NCBI GenBank assembly: GCA_003116995.1
Contig: BDSL01000044.1
Coordinates: 310,001-374,000, forward strand
Source: Yamagishiella unicocca
Taxonomy: Eukaryota > Chlorophyta > Chlorophyceae > Chlamydomonadales > Volvocaceae
DNA: 64,000 bases
Direction of reading: 5' to 3'
The notes beneath the pieces were generated by a model. That model was not told the origin of the DNA. It searched no databases and was given only the letters and a program-made list of their open reading frames with translations. The position numbers and the translations under genes were made by a program. Positions 1 to 11,300 of the stretch are shown here, one piece after another (within the stretch, counting starts at the first letter, position 1; every line of letters starts with the position of its first letter).

Positions 1-870
1 GCAAGTAAGGGGCTGCGCTCGTATACGCCTAGCCTGGAATGTTATTTTCGGAAGCTATACCCAAGGCAGCTCCAAAATCTTATGTTTAAAAGCGCGGCAA
101 TGCTACATGTCGACTTATAGAGTCCAGTACGACAAAGCCCTGCCTGCTTGGGTTCACGCTTTACGGCGGAAAACTGCCGATATATTATGCTGCAACTTTA
201 GTTTTTACAAGGCCTTCTTTGAGGCTTGGTTGCTTTTGCACATGGCGTCTGGGCGGGAGAGATGGTCAGATTGGGCGCCCCAAAGTATCTTTGTCGTGCA
301 CTTTAGCGACTTACAACAGTTGAGAGCATGCCGCAACTTGACACGACATAGTTGTTCCCGGGATGCGTATTAATAAGCATGCAACGACATCACAAACACG
401 CGTAAACCGCAGATGCATAGGATTGGATAAGCGACTGTCGCAACGGCGCGACCGGGTCGCTCTATTTTGGTATTTGACGCTGGAGTTGCCATCCTGGTCC
501 CGAAATGATATCACTGGTATCCGCGCCTGAACCATTGTTGGAACCGCTCGACCTCTTCTCCGTGCTATACGGCTGCCAGATTCGCGGACGGGACGCAGGC
601 ACTCATCTCTTGCTTTTACAGCAATCCGAAAAAATATATCATCGCACATGCCTTTCAGCTACTAGTCAACGCGTTGGGTGCTTCCGCCACAGCGTGTTCA
701 CTCCCCGTCATTCGCACCAGAATCCCACGCAACATGCATTCGACCAAACATTAACCACTGCAGTAAGGCAGCGCCAAACTACGAGCGTGCGAGCGCATCG
801 CCAGTCGCCACCCCCCTCTCAGCCACCCTCACCAGGCCCGTCGCTATACTGGGTCCGTTGCAAACCTTAC
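1..870. other. Intergenic/3' flank, no gene recognised
   Basis: Left edge of the window, downstream of the TPR-PH gene on the minus strand. The short open frames here have no family features and no splice partners. The only element I can name is the minus-strand TGTAA at 616-620. Confidence 0.6.
616..620 (-). terminator. UGUAA poly(A) signal of the TPR-PH gene
   Basis: TTACA on the plus strand reads TGTAA on the minus strand, about 250 nt after the stop codon at 871. UGUAA is the usual poly(A) signal of chlorophyte green algae. Confidence 0.5.
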
Positions 871-3800
871 TTAAACCCGCTGCGCATTTCCGAACCCACC
901 TGAGGCGTGGTATCCCGCCAGCTCGGGGCCCCCGCCCCCGCTGACCCGCGTGCCTCCCCCACCTCCGGCTGGCAGCGGCGGTGTCAGTGCCTCCTCCAGC
1001 GCCCCCGGCGACCTGCTCGCTACCACATGGTGGGCGAGCATCAGCGCGTCAGCCCACGCGTCCGCGCTGTCGGCATCGTCTGCCACCAACCACACGCAGC
1101 AGCACGGCGGCGCACAAGGCGGCGCGTGGCAGGTGCCTCCACCACCGCTGCCGCCGGCGCCAGTTGTCGGCCACCCGTGCGCTGCGGCCGCGGCGGCAGC
1201 CGCCCACGGCTCGGCGGGGCAGGCAGACGAGTCCCCCGAGAGCTGCGCGTGGTGGTGGTGGTGGTGGTGGTGTGACACGTGGGCGTGGGCGTGGGTGCTG
1301 TGGGCGCCTGTGCCCAGCGGCCGCGAGAGTTGGAGCCACAGCGCCTCTCCCTCTGGCAGGCTGGGGTCGTTGCACCTGAGATGTCGCGGCGGGGCGAGGT
1401 GGCAGGGGAGGCGGTCAAGTGGAAATCCGTGGGAGCACCACAGGACGATGGAGAGGGAGGAGCGGGGACATCACGCACACGCACACCGTGGCCCCTGACC
1501 GCCACCCCCTTCCACCGCCAGGAGTCCGCAACCCACTCCGCACCCCACCTGCGCACGCTGAGCAGCGCGTCCAGGGGCACCACCAGGGGCACCTCCCCCA
1601 CAGCGTGTCCGATCTTGAGTGTGGGCACGGAGCCCGCCAGGCCGCCTGGGGCAGGGCGGGGCAGGGTGAGGGCGGGGGCCCGTTACAGGTACACCTGGCT
1701 TGTACTGCGACCGCGACTTCGGGAGCCGGACACCGATGCCATGACATGCACGCGCGGAAAAGGAAGAGGGGCCGCCACGACGCCTCCAGGCTCCCCCAAC
1801 TGGTCCCGGCGCCACGGGCCGCTGTCCCGGGCCACATGCTACGGGCCGCAGTCGGTCGCGTGATGCGCTCCGGCGGTCCCAGTCGTGCGCGCGTCCTCAC
1901 CCGCAGCGGTGTTGCTGAGGGAGCTCTCCAGTGCAGACGCGGAGCGTAGTGACACGTGGTCCAGGACGAACCACTCCCGCCGCCATGTCTCGGCGGGGCC
2001 GCCCAGCGTGTGCTCCAGGGGGGCTGTCAAGTAGCCGGCCCGGAGGAACGGCAGCGGCAGCATGGGCTTCACAACCGCCAACGACCGCCTGACAGGGATT
2101 GGCCGGATCGAATCGGGGGGTCCGGGGTGGGGTGCTTGGTATAGGAGGGGGGCCGGCACCGGTGTCGCTGAAGAAGCAAGGCCGACAGCGCTTGGGTTGC
2201 GTGTGGACGTGGAGTCCCAACAAAGAAAAACGGCAAAGACGGAGTTGGACCCAGGTGGGAAAACCTGGCAAGCATGCAAGGAATCGACGCCTAGTGTTCG
2301 ATCTCCCGAATGGCAGCCGCAAAAAGGCATAGTAACACGTTCAAAAAAAGTACATAAAACTGCCTGGGCTGTGGCGTCCAGGTCGTGGGACGGCGCGGGA
2401 GGTGCTTGTTTTGGCCATGGGCGGGATTTTGGGGCGTGACCCAGATCGTCGCTTCCCCTGCCCGCATCGCTGCGGTCTCCCACCTGTAGATGTCACGCGA
2501 GGGCTGCAGCGCCGCTGCCAGGCAGATATACTGCGCGGCGGCGGTGAACAGGCAGCGCGCTCGGGTCTCGCGGTGGTTGCGCTCGCGTGAGGTCTCGGCG
2601 TCCTGGCTTGTCAGCCGGCCGACTGCACAAACACGCCAGCGAGGAGGGCAAGGGACCGGGGCCAGGTCGGCTGACGGGGAACTTAGCAGGCAGCACAGGC
2701 GGGGGGCATCCGGAGCATTTAGCAGCCGGGCGGTAACGAGCGACTGCTCCAAGCGAAAACGACCTCCGCGTACCCTTTAGCTGCGTCGCCAGCTCGGCTT
2801 GTACGGCGCACGCATACGTGTACAGCACAGTGCCCAGGTTGTAGCAGCCGCGGTCGAAGTCCGACCGCAGCCGGATGGCGTGGCGGAACTTCTCCAGGGC
2901 GTACGACACCAGCTGGTCTCGCTCCGAAGACGATTGCGCCAGGCCCGACATCTCCTGCAGGGTGCGGCATGGTAGGGTAGGGTGTGGACAAGGAAATAAC
3001 AAGGAAGTGGGGATGCCGGTAGTGTGTGTGGAGGGAAGCGGGCGGAAAAGGTTGGACTGGATGTGGCGCTGTCCAGTTGACTGTCGCAGGCTGGAGGGGT
3101 GTGCAGGAAATATAACAAAAATAAAATGTCGGAGTGGATTGAGGTCGCAACTTGTCTTGGCGGTCCGTACGTGTCTTGGCGGTCACACAAACTCGGGATC
3201 CGCACCTCTGCGACAACCACCACAACTTCCACCACAACTTCCACCACAGCTACATTCCCTCCGGTCGCCGCGACCGCGACCCACCTGCAGAACGAGTCCC
3301 CAGTTGTTGAGCGCCTGCGGGTTGCCCGGCTGCAGGTCCAGTGACTCTGCGTACTTGTGGCTGGCCTGAAGGGACGAGGGGACACAGGGCCGTTAGGGAC
3401 GGAAGCAGCGTACGCGGCATCGCAATGGCTGGCACAACAATGCCGCCCCGCCTGGGCAATCGTTGTATTTGCATTGATGCTGAGTGCGTCCGAGGGGTCT
3501 TCACCCGCCTGCGCAACCTGGCCTTACGGGTCTTCTCATCCACATGTTTCCGCAACCTCCGCCCCCAGGCCCTGGGCCCCGTCGCCGAAGCAGCGCTGGA
3601 CCCCCTGGGCGTGTGCTACTGTGCTTGCCTGCTGCAGGCAGCTGAGCGAGTCCCCCGGGCGAGTGTCTCTGAGCAGCCGCGCCATGTCGGATAGCGCCAC
3701 CCCCCAGTTGTAAAGCACGGCGTGCGAGGAGGGGCGTCCAGCAGCGGCGGACGCGTACAGCTCGCAGGCCTGGGGATCGAGGGTAACGGCGGGGCGCAGT

Positions 3801-4738
3801 TGAGCATGTGAAGGGGCCATAAGGAACGACGACCGACGACCGGCATGAAAGCTCGTCAGCGAGATATGAGGCCGAGGTAGCAGGTTCTGATGACGACGGC
3901 GGAGTTCGCCAGCTTGGCCCCCGTTATGGCCAGGCACCTGAAGCTAGCCGTACCGCGTGCAACGCACAGCGAGCAGGGCGAGGCAGGTTCGTCGCTGCGT
4001 CGCCGCCGGATGCATCCGCTCACGCACGCCGCACCGCTCCTTCATGACCCTACTTAGTCGCCATCGTTTGCATATCGTACCTGCGCCAGCAACGTGAGCT
4101 GCTCCTCGGGGCCGCTGTGCAGCTTCCCCGCCAGCTCCTGCAAGACCAGGCCGTGATTGTAGACGACTTCGTAGTCATGCCCACTAGGTCCAGCTGCTGC
4201 CTCCACACGCAGGTACTGATTGGCAGCAAGTGCTAGCTCCCGCAATACCAAGTCGCTTTCCGAGGCGTCGGGAGACGAGGTCTGGGCAAGGACAGCCGAT
4301 ATGGTTGTGGCTCCCGAGGTCTCCGTTTCCTTAGGCTGGTCATCGGAGCCGGGCAAAGCTGGAATGTTATCCTGGCGAAGGGCATCGTGGATGGAGGGGG
4401 AGTACATGATCAGGCCGCGTGAGGCGTGTGCGCTGGCAATGCCTAGGGCGCGACGGAACGGCGCTGCCGAAGGGGAGGGGTTGGCTGCGAGGGAACTGAC
4501 GGGCTGCTACCCGCACCTTACGCCGCTCAAAAGAAACCTCCACCCCGCCAGCTAAAGCTGAAGCTGCTTTCTTCAATTCCTCGCCGCCGAAGGAAGCTTT
4601 GAATCCCGGCACCTAAATGACAGGACATGGAGGACCGCGGTTACTTGCCCAACATTCTGCAGGGAGGGTGGCAATACTATATGCATTTGATCACACCAAT
4701 ACCTGATGCTCGAGCCGGGCAGCTAGTGAATCTGCCAT
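871..4738 (-). CDS. TPR-repeat protein with C-terminal split PH domain
   Basis: Ten exons splice to 606 residues: 4738-4703, 4612-4522, 4442-4081, 3769-3629, 3365-3285, 2954-2774, 2622-2484, 2088-1901, 1645-1549, 1375-871. Residues about 60-330 hold TPR-like helices, recognisable by repeated segments such as YNHGLVLQELA, LYNWGVALSDMARLL, NPQALNNWGLVLQ and CYNLGTVLYTYA. Residues about 350-560 look like a pleckstrin-homology domain: AGYLTAP then WRREWFVLD at its start, and a closing helix DSADAWADALMLAH. A His/Ala/Gly-rich insertion (about residues 465-530, including eight consecutive His) splits the PH fold. TPRs suggest protein binding and the PH domain membrane or phosphoinositide binding; the actual role is unknown. 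The intron after 3629 begins with GC (GC-AG type). The acceptor of exon 3 is the least certain: 4442, or alternatively 4463. Confidence 0.75.
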
Positions 4739-4960
4739 TAGGGCGTCCGGTGCGATTGATCACAGAGCCGAAGATAGGCAATTCGTCAAGCGTTGTAAGA
4801 ATGTTACAGGCAGCTAAGTATTCAGAATTAAAACATAAACGTTGCTATAAATTATGCTTCGCGGTTAGGCGACTGCGAATAGAACAGTAGCACTAAGTTC
4901 CGAGGCGTCCTGCCGCAATTGCATCACTGTCATAGCGCATGCTTGCCTATCGCATAGAAT

Positions 4961-4965
4961 TTACA
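4961..4965 (-). terminator. Possible distal UGUAA signal of the TACC-like gene
   Basis: A second minus-strand TGTAA, about 360 nt after the stop codon at 5324. It may be an alternative to the nearer site at 5199-5203. Confidence 0.3.
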
Positions 4966-5198
4966 GCTCAAATGCAGTTACGACTGCCGTACACACCATC
5001 GCCTGCCAACCCATTGTAACGTCGCTGCCCTCGGAAAGAGATCGCACACAACCTAGAGCCCGCGACGCAGCCCTCAGACCAGCCAATCCAGCTACCCGCG
5101 CATCCATGCTGCCCACCGGTTACCACGTCAAGCCTCACCCATATCCACCGTGCTGCTGCCACCTGCGGCGGGGGCATCAAACAAAGCCCCCCGCACAA

Positions 5199-5203
5199 TT
5201 ACA
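5199..5203 (-). terminator. UGUAA poly(A) signal of the TACC-like gene
   Basis: Minus-strand TGTAA about 120 nt downstream of the TGA stop at 5324, which is a normal 3'-UTR distance. Confidence 0.5.
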
Positions 5204-5323
5204 CTTGAGGACTCCGCCAGAAATAACTAAGGGACTGCACTCCAGGCATATTAAGAAGCCGCAGGGTTGCCGATCGCCCTCACATCCATGCGTATGCATT
5301 AGCGGAAGCTCATGCCATGACTA

Positions 5324-8300
5324 TCAGCGTCCAGCCTTGGCCTTGGTAGCCTCCAGCTGCGTCAGCAGCTCGTTGCACATACGCATAAGCTCCTGCTTCT
5401 CAACTTGGGCCATCCCGAGGGCATTGGCGCTCTGCACATATGGGCGTGAGGAGGGGGGACTGGTCGGTTACGGTCCGATAGGGCTTAACAGTCTATCCCT
5501 TTTGCCCTAGTTACAACGGATGACAGGAGACCACCTCGCGACTAATAAGCATATAAAAACGTTTTCGAGTACACGCGCCCACCTCCTGCGCTTTCGCCTC
5601 GGCTTGTTGCGCACGCTGATCGGTATCTGCCACGTGTTGCTTCATCTGCCGGTACCGGTCTCGGTACTCGCCAAACTGCGAAATGATGGTGTTTTGCTGC
5701 TGGAGCTTCTGTTCGTACTCGAGGACCTGGGCGAAGCGCATAGGATCAAGCACAGGGCGGATCACGGACACCGGGTGAACTTTGTATCCCCAGGGCGAGA
5801 GACATCGATTCCAAAGTTCCCTGAGTAAAGCAGGCTCAGACAATCAAGGGCAAACCGAGTAAAACCTGGCATACCTGCTTTTTGTGACTCGTCTGCGCAG
5901 CAATCAGCTGCTCCATTGCCTTTTGGAACTTGGCTTCCGCCTCATCACGGGCGCGCTGCACTTGTACAAGCTGAGTGCCGGGCATGAGGCAAGGGCCACA
6001 TGAGGAATGAGTAACGGTCGGATCCAGCGATTCGACATCTACCAAAGTGCTGCGACAACTCATATGAAGGGCGGCATTCACGCCCAACCAAAAACGTGCA
6101 TGCGCGTGGGTTTCGTTTGCCACCACCACCGGGTTAGCCCACCGGGTCGACCCCGCTGGTACACCAACCTGGTGCGCTTGGAGGCCGAGGGTGACCTGAA
6201 GCTCCCTGCTGCGTGCTGCCTCCTCGTCACACTTCGTTGTGGCTGCAGAAGACTGCGCCTCCGCCTGTGTCACGCGGACATCTGCCTGTTGCGCGAAACT
6301 ACGCGCGGCATCCAGCTCCGAATGCATCTGCACGGCCAACACATGGTGTCGCAACGTAAGTTACGGGTAGAGTTGATGTCAACAGCACAAAAGCTGATCG
6401 CGGCATGCCACGGACCTGCTGCATGCGCACTTCCATTTCTGCCTCCCTGCGAGCCCACTCCGCCTCCTTGGTCTGGCGTGCCGCCAATAGCTCCGTGGAT
6501 GCCTGCTCCTTCCGTTTCGCCTCAGCATGGGCCGTGCGGAGGTCTGCCTCCAGGCCATCGGAACGGTGGCGCACAACCGCCAACTCCTGCTCCAGGAACT
6601 GGCGAGCCTCGCGCTCCATGTCCAGATCGTTCTGTAAGGGGTGGCATGCCGTAGGTGGTATGACGCGAATGGGCACGAGGGAGACCCTAAGGAGCGTTTC
6701 CTTTGCTGCAGAGCAAGAGCACCGCGAGTGCAGGATAGCATGTTGGCACAAGCGATGCGCAGTTCCGCAGAGGGATTTCCGAGTGCGCTTACCGTCATGC
6801 TGCTCTCAAACTGCAGAGTAGACAGTTGGTCGCGCAGCATGCCGTTTTCATCCTGTGAGGATGACAGCGGGGCAGGTGGGTTACTAACACGTGCAGGTAT
6901 GAAAACTCGGACATAGCTCCCTGTTGTAATAGATGCATCGCTCGACGATGTCGAAATTACCTGCAGCTGATGGATGCTGGCCTCCGCCTCCGCCAGCTTG
7001 TTGGTCAACAGCAGCACGTGCGTCTCCAGCACTGACTGTGTTGGGGTGCCCGCAATAGCGGCGCCGCGACCGGGAGCAGCAAGCACTGCACGCAGGAAAG
7101 CCGACGTAGTTAGGTAGTCGTGATTGAAGAAGAAGCCCCCGAAGGAAATAGGACCAGGGACAACAGCGTTGAACTCACCCGGCGTCGCTTGCTGAGTAGT
7201 TGTGGGACCGGCGCCGCCGCCGCTCCCGTCACCAGCGCCCAACATGGCGATGGCCCTCGATGCCTCGGCAGAAATGTCCACCGTGTCCAGGTCGAAGTCG
7301 CAGCCTGTTTGATTATCATGCAGGCGAGGGCGTGGGGATGGCACATTTCTCCAAGAGGAAGGATGAAAACGCGAATGATGTTTTGACCGTGCAGCCACCA
7401 ACAGTCAAGGGAACAGCAATCGCAAGGATTGGCATTGGATTAGAACAGCAAAAACGACGATGCTGTGCCGTTCTCGGGATAATGCATTGCGAGTCACGCG
7501 CCGTTCGTACCTGGGAATGGTGAATCAGCCAGGGGCACAGCTGCAGCACGCAATATCAGGGGTGTATCAAAGAGACCATGCCCGGCACCAGAGCGAAGTG
7601 CCGCTGCCTGCTGCATGAACGATCCCGCTCGGCCGTTTCCAGTGGCCTGCGCCTGCCCGATTCCAGAAAGGGCAGTACCCCGCGGGGTGAAACCAAGGCG
7701 GCCGGAGGCGGTTCCGGGTGTTGCCGCAACGTGCGGCGACGGTGCAGGAGGCTTGGCAGAAGCCGCGCCAGCAGTGGGGCGGGCGACGCCAGTACCTGGG
7801 GTGGCGGAAACGCCTGGTAGCCGGCTCCCGCCAGGTGCGGCGCCTGCAACAGTGGCTACCGGTCCTGGCGTCGTGAGCGGCTTGGCGTGTGGAGCCGCAA
7901 CGGGCGTAGGCCGCTTGGACATGGCGGCTTTACCCGCACTAGAGCCCGAAGCGTTAGCAGCAGCCAATGCCTTGAGCGCTGTTGATGGCGTGGCGTTTGC
8001 GCGAGATGCCACCGACGGCGTCACAGACTTGGTTGCGGAAGCGACTCCAGGCTTTCCGTTGCTCGCAGCGCCGCGCGTAGCGCTGCCTACTGCTGCGGGC
8101 TTGCAGGCGGACGGCGTGCTAGCGCCGGCGTTGTTGGCTGGCTGAAGTCCCGGCGTCGGCATCCCGTCTGACCTTGGTGAGCCGCTGTGGACGGCAGCAA
8201 ACGTCAGGTTGGGCGATGGAGGACCGGTCGAAGCGGATCCGCCTTCTGGGCCTGCCAGACGTCCAAAATCGACAGGGCTGCTTGAGTCCTCATCCACCTC

Positions 8301-11300
8301 TTGCTCATTCGCCTCGTTGAGGGGGGCCATCGGCACGAAGGCAACGGCGCGACTTTTGGCGCAGATGCCAGCGCCCTCGAAGCTGTCTAACGACTCCACC
8401 ATCAAGCTGTCGCTGACGCGGCCAGCACAGGAGTTGCGTAGGGAAAACAGATCAAGCGACTCGCGTTCCACCTGGAAGCAGATCAACATGGCTAGTGGTT
8501 AACGGGGCGGTGGCATGGAAGGGGGGGGGCGCACCCAACAGCGAGGCAAGTTTACCAAACCCAACTTCTAGGGTACACACCTGCAGAACGACGTCAGGTG
8601 CCACCTTGCGCACGGAGTTCATGTGGCTGGGAACTTCCACGTGCTTCACGGGCGAGGAGGCAGCCTGCAGTGGCAAGGCGGGGAAAGCTTAAGCTCTGCC
8701 AACATACTGCGTCTGCAGTCCTGGTCAAAACGAAAATTTGCAACCGCCCAGATCATCGTGTGCATTATAAAAAGCTAAGCAAATAGCTTCACCCACCTGC
8801 GGTAGCGGCAGGCCAAAGCCGCCGTCGCCATCACCACCCTCGCCCAGCAGGTCGTCGTTGCCCCACAGTGCCTCAATAGCCTCCAGGGAATCCGCCATGG
8901 GCACATCAACCCCAACAGGGGCGGTAGCTGGGTTGGTGGTCGCAGGGGGAGGAGCGTCCTCGGTCATGGCATGGTCGCCCTCCATCACGAACGCCGGTAC
9001 AGGCTCGCATGCGTCCTCGGCGACCGTCGACGGCTCCGTAGGAAGAGATGCCTCGCCACCGGCAACGGGAGACGCCTCATGTGATGCAGCCGGTGACATG
9101 TGGGGCACAACCGCGACCGCGGGCTCCGGTTCGGCATCCGGGACCACCTGCTCTTGCATCGGTGCCGTGGTGGTGGCCTGCACCTCCATAGCTGCCTCCG
9201 GCTCATCAATGTCATCCAGCTGGAAGGCGCGTACACCAATGCGGGCGGTCTCAGGGCTGATGGGCGTTGGCATGCCGGGCGTGCCAGCACTGCGCGCCGC
9301 GGATACCGGGGCGTTGGTGGCGCTGGCATCAGGCGAGGCCGGCGGCAGCACCAGATCGGGCACCAAACGAAGCGACGTTGGAAGCATGCTCAGGCGCTGT
9401 GGCATGGGGCTGACCATCATGGGATCGTCTGCAACCGTGGCATCAATCTCCGGCGGCGGCTGTGATGGGGAGCCGGCGCAAATGGGTTCCGCCTGGGACT
9501 CACTGGGCAGCACTGAAACGTCTGCAGCGGCCATCTCCGACGTGTTGGGTAGGGACAGGCCCTCTGCATCAGCGGTGGAAGCAGTCTCCGGTTGCGGAAG
9601 GGATGCGAGCTGTCGCGCACTCCCGGGCTCCGTGGTGGCAATGGCGGCAATGGCGCTGTCCAGGTAAGACAGGTCGCTCGCGGCCGAACCAAAGGCGACG
9701 ACGTCATAGTCGTGCTCCATGGATTGCGGCGCCAGACGCATCGGAGGCGCAGTGACGTCCATGCAGATTGCGACCACCGCAGAAGCGGGGGACGTCTGCA
9801 CCCCGTCCTGCTGCCTCTCCATCTCCGGCGCAGGGCTTGCAGCAACTGCTACCTGCTGGTCCGCCGTACATGCCACGTGCGCCAAGGGAGCGTCACCAGC
9901 ATTCGTTGGGGCGATATATTTCAATTGCAGCTGGGAGGTGTGGGGGCAACCCGGTGCCGGCTCCGACTCCTGCGCATCGGCATAGCTGGCCTCCGAGGCC
10001 ACGGCTGCGCTTTGGGCTGGGTGCACCTGCGCCCCCGCCACAGAGCTGTCCACGTCCATAAGGTCCATGTCCGTGTCGGGGCAGGCCGTGATTGCCATGG
10101 GCTGCTGCTGGCCGGGAAGTTGCATGCTCAAGAAGGCTGCTGCAGCGCTGGCCTCCACCATAGCTTCTTGGAAGGCAGAAGGCATTTCAGACTCAGCAGC
10201 CGTCACAACTTCATCGATTTCCGGCACCGGCAACGCAGTGGCATCGGCTGCAGCAGGGGGATCCATCTCCGCCCCATCGGTTGGGGCGCTAGTCTCCTCG
10301 CTGCCGCTGTTGACCGTAGTTACTGCGATGGAACGGTCGATGCTGCTGTTGCTGAGGGGGGCGGCAGCGCCGTCGGAATCCACCCTCAGATCGTGCTCCG
10401 GCTCGGTGGGCTGTGGCTCCGGCTCAGTAGGCTCCAGTTCGCTGTCCTGCGGCTCAATGGGCTCCGGCTCGCTGGGCTCCGGCTCGCCAGGCTGCGACTC
10501 AGTGGGCTCCAATTCGCTGGGCTCCGGCTCGCCAGGCTGCGGCTCGCTGGGCTCCAATTCGCTGCGTTGCGGCTCGCTGGGCTCCAATTCGCTGTGCTGC
10601 GGCTCGCTGGGCTCCAATTCGCTGTGCTGCGGCTCGCTGGGCTCCAGCTCGCTGTGCTGCGGTTCCGCCACCTCGTTCGCCACGATCGGGGGCCAATACA
10701 CCAGCCCACCCTCGCTGGCTGGGGTGGACGGCACCGCACCCGCCGCAGCGTGCATCACCTCAGTCTCTGCACCGGACTCCACAACGACCCGTTGCTCTTC
10801 CTCGGGAACCGCGGTTGGTGGCGCAGACGCAATTGTTGGCTGGGGCGTCGGTTCATCCAGAGAGTCGCCGCACTGCCCGACGTCGTCCGCCGCGGCAAAG
10901 TGCGCGCCATCGTGCACCTCAGCGGCCACTGAGCCGCCGGCCATTAGGACAGAGGAGTCAGCAACCGGCGCTGCAGCTGCCTCGATCGGCGACGGAAGGG
11001 TCGCCACGCCAGGAGCCTCAGGTGCATCCTCCATCTGCGCACGGTCGTCTGAAGGTTTGACGTCGCAAAACGCCACGTCGTCCATGTCAATGTCCATGGT
11101 GCCAGGCGGCGCGTCAGCAACTTGCACTGAAACGGCACTGGCAAAACCTGCCACCACTGGCGCCACGACCGTCAGCTCGGTCACCGTCGCCGCCGCCTGG
11201 GACGGGACCACCACAATCGCTGCCAGATCAGCCTCCATCGGCGCCGCCTCGGCTTCGGCGGCCTCCATTGGCTCAGCCGCTGAAGATTCCGCCTGAGGAA

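Larger units (their letters stand above)
4739..5323. other. Intergenic gap between two minus-strand genes
   Basis: AT-richer spacer holding the 3' end of the TACC-like gene and the 5' region of the TPR-PH gene. No other gene is seen. Confidence 0.5.

Noticed and set aside
1245..1275. Run encoding eight histidines, considered as an expression-tag or vector artefact
   Set aside because: It is a CAC run inside an exon that joins in phase to the rest of the PH domain, with native low-complexity sequence on both sides.
9592..11296. Long plus-strand open frames (446 and 409 codons)
   Set aside because: They lie antisense to the 5.3-kb exon of the TACC-like gene, have composition explained by its repetitive Ala/Pro/Glu codons, and show no start context or domain.
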